Both the position numbers and the translations under genes were made by a program. Under the pieces are notes generated by a model. That model ran no database searches. It saw only the letters and a program-made list of their open reading frames with translations, and was not told the DNA's origin. This document shows positions 28,792 through 30,042 of a DNA stretch of 30,042 nucleotides, piece by piece. How positions within the stretch are numbered: position 1 is the first letter of the stretch; the number at the start of each line of letters is the position of its first letter. This DNA comes from a virus, in IMG/VR virus record IMGVR_UViG_3300036774_000078, positions 1 to 30,042 of that record, one strand, 5' to 3'.

Positions 28792-28847
28792 GTGACCGTT
28801 CGCGACAAGACAGGAACGTCGGGCCGCGGAACTCCGCGCGTGCCGCC
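28792..28847 (+). repeat. Shared 5' segment of spike genes, copy 2
   Basis: Second copy of the anchor-coding segment; similarity ends where the G-x-y rod begins. Confidence 0.8.
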
Positions 28848-29940
28848 GAACACGGGAGGCGGACCTCCCGGACCTCCGGGCCCTCCTGGCCCGCAGGGAG
28901 GCGGTGGTCCGCCTGGACCTCCTGGTGCTGACGGCACAGACGGTGAGGACGGCTTTCCGGGTCCGCCGGGTCCGCCCGGACCGCCAGGCGCGCAGGGATT
29001 TTCCGGTCCGGCAGGGCCTCCCGGCATGGACGGCGAGGACGGCCAGGACGGCGAGGATGGTCCACCCGGACCACCAGGACCGCAGGGCGCCGCTGGCGCG
29101 CAAGGCTTTCTGGGCCCGGCAGGGCCTCCCGGCATGGACGGCGAGGACGGCCAGGACGGCGAGGATGGTCCACCCGGACCACCAGGACCGCAGGGCGCCG
29201 CTGGCGCTGACGGCGCACCGGGCTTGCCCGGCCCTTCCGGCATGGACGGGCTCGACGGCGAGGACGGCTTTCCTGGTCCGCCCGGCGCCGCGGGTATGCC
29301 AGGCGCCGCGGGCGCGGCTGGCTCTCCCGGCATGGACGGGCTCGACGGCGAGGATGGGTTCGATGGCGCTCCGGGTGCCCCCGGCGTGCCTGGCCCACCC
29401 GGCCTGCAGGGACCGATCGGCGCTGACGGGCTCGACGGCGATCCAGGAGAGGAAGGTTTCCCCGGAGCGCCGGGCCTGCCCGGCGCCACAGGCGCCGCTG
29501 GTCCGCAGGGCATGCCTGGCTTCGACGGCGATCAGGGCGACGAGGGGTTCCCTGGTCCGCCAGGACCGATCGGTGCCACGGGCACCGCTGGCTCGCAGGG
29601 CATGCCTGGCTTCGACGGCGATCAGGGCGACGAGGGGTTCCCTGGTCCGCCAGGACCGATCGGCGCATCGATCCCGCTCGTGCAGATCGAAGTGGACTTC
29701 GGCACCACTCCGGTAGTCGATGCGCAGTTCACGATCACCGAGCCGCTTTCGACCACGACCTCGAAGATCATCGCCTCGCTGAGTGGCAAGACGGCGACAG
29801 GCAGAACGCCGGGCGACGCTCAGTGGGACGCCATCCAGTTCGCTGCTGATCCCGGCAACGGTTCATTCATCCTCTACGCGGTCTGCTCGACCGGCAGCGT
29901 CGTCGGCAAGCGCGTCGTCAACTACACCGTAGGTCCCTGA
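28792..29940 (+). CDS. Collagen-like spike/fibre protein
   Basis: 382 residues from GTG 28792. Residues 2-19 repeat the anchor of the 26999 protein. Residues about 23-290 are G-x-y collagen repeats ([25 protein letters not shown]), giving a trimeric rod. Residues 293-382 form a C-terminal domain ([39 protein letters not shown]) that I recognise from collagen-type phage fibres and which probably nucleates or caps the trimer. In PRD1 the spike P5 also has a collagen-like part. DNA of the rod has long internal repeats. Confidence 0.85.
   Translation: MTVRDKTGTSGRGTPRVPPNTGGGPPGPPGPPGPQGGGGPPGPPGADGTDGEDGFPGPPGPPGPPGAQGFSGPAGPPGMDGEDGQDGEDGPPGPPGPQGAAGAQGFLGPAGPPGMDGEDGQDGEDGPPGPPGPQGAAGADGAPGLPGPSGMDGLDGEDGFPGPPGAAGMPGAAGAAGSPGMDGLDGEDGFDGAPGAPGVPGPPGLQGPIGADGLDGDPGEEGFPGAPGLPGATGAAGPQGMPGFDGDQGDEGFPGPPGPIGATGTAGSQGMPGFDGDQGDEGFPGPPGPIGASIPLVQIEVDFGTTPVVDAQFTITEPLSTTTSKIIASLSGKTATGRTPGDAQWDAIQFAADPGNGSFILYAVCSTGSVVGKRVVNYTVGP
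29008..29207 (+). repeat. Exact 92-bp direct repeat in collagen-like rod
   Basis: 29008-29099 and 29116-29207 are identical, offset 108 bp (36 codons), so rod length could change by recombination without loss of frame. Confidence 0.8.
29504..29663 (+). repeat. Exact 70-bp direct repeat in collagen-like rod
   Basis: 29504-29573 and 29594-29663 are identical, offset 90 bp (30 codons), a second in-frame repeat near the end of the rod. Confidence 0.8.
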
Positions 29941-29952
29941 AAGAAGCACACC

Positions 29953-30042
29953 ATGGCAGCCATCGACTCTGGTGCAAGTACACCGAACAAGGCGAACGTC
30001 AACACGAACTTCCAGCTGGAAGTGCACACGCCGACGACGCAG
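29953..30042 (+). CDS. Start of another gene, probable structural protein, cut by window edge
   Basis: ATG 29953 opens a frame to the right edge encoding 30 residues (MAAIDSGASTPNKANVNTNF, then QLEVHTPTTQ), preceded by AAAGAAG. The start, with Ser/Thr/Asn-rich sequence and QLEVHTPTT, resembles N-termini of phage capsid or fibre proteins. Too short to assign further. Confidence 0.6.
   Translation, partial: MAAIDSGASTPNKANVNTNFQLEVHTPTTQ

Noticed and set aside
29008-29663. Regular repeats that might be a CRISPR array
   Set aside because: Repeats are in frame, tandem and without unique spacers; they encode collagen-like G-x-y units.
28299-29668. Long minus-strand frames rich in Gly and Pro
   Set aside because: They are the reverse complement of the collagen-like repeat, which keeps G-x-y-like codons in antisense.

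Overview
KIND OF ORGANISM. The window looks like part of a bacteriophage (or integrated phage) genome with high GC content. The reasons are: a phage replication/recombination module (DnaB-type helicase, DnaC-type loader, winged-helix initiator, RecT annealase, YqaJ-type exonuclease), a dense run of tiny unknown genes with interlocked stop/start codons, an orphan adenine methylase, and a module of peptidoglycan-active enzymes, small membrane proteins and collagen-like appendage proteins. No tRNA, rRNA, CRISPR array, integrase, IS element or metabolic gene is visible. The host is probably a high-GC Gram-negative-type bacterium (two putative lipoproteins, several peptidoglycan-directed proteins); a myxobacterial/deltaproteobacterial host is only a guess. 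LAYOUT. (1) 1-8116, minus strand: replication and recombination. Reading in the direction of transcription: YqaJ exonuclease, small membrane protein, sigma-region-4-like protein, RecT, a PD-(D/E)XK-like protein, a small ribbon-helix-helix-like protein, an initiator with an inserted Mug113/T5orf172 domain, DnaC-like loader, DnaB helicase, and an unknown gene cut by the window edge. The linker of the initiator gene carries a cluster of short repeats that looks like a lambda-O-type internal replication origin (3544-3742). (2) 8117-8431: divergent control region with two perfect 12-bp inverted repeats, a good sigma70-like promoter reading right, and a palindromic motif CGGCATGTGCCG that recurs in the window. 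(3) 8432-18423, plus strand: about 27 genes, mostly under 200 codons. From 8843 to 18423 every gene overlaps the next by 4 nt or 1 nt, if three bridging micro-ORFs are counted. It contains a Rv2179c-like exonuclease, an adenine methyltransferase, a PD-(D/E)XK protein, a solitary HicA-like protein, a possible DUF2829/Tad2-like protein, and a small paralogous family. (4) 18430-30042, mostly plus strand: virion/lysis region with a papain-fold peptidase-like protein, a transglycosylase-like protein, holin-like and other membrane proteins, a candidate major structural protein, a zinc metallopeptidase, a CHAP-like enzyme with a membrane anchor, a degenerate M23-like protein with a membrane anchor, and spike/fibre proteins that share an 18-residue N-terminus. 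A two-gene minus-strand island (24493-25031) sits inside it. HOW THE GENES WORK TOGETHER. The left module would open the origin (initiator), load (DnaC-like) and run (DnaB-like) the helicase and recombine ends (YqaJ + RecT). The sigma-like protein may switch on a set of apparently leaderless promoters in region 4, which place a TANNNT box 6-8 nt before ATG; two of them also share GGCATGTGC-N4-GGTAGAST. Region 4 has no recognisable terminase, portal, tape-measure or baseplate gene but many membrane-anchored lytic proteins and exchangeable spikes. This allows the hypothesis of a tailless, membrane-containing virion; it is an inference, since the rest of the genome is not in view.
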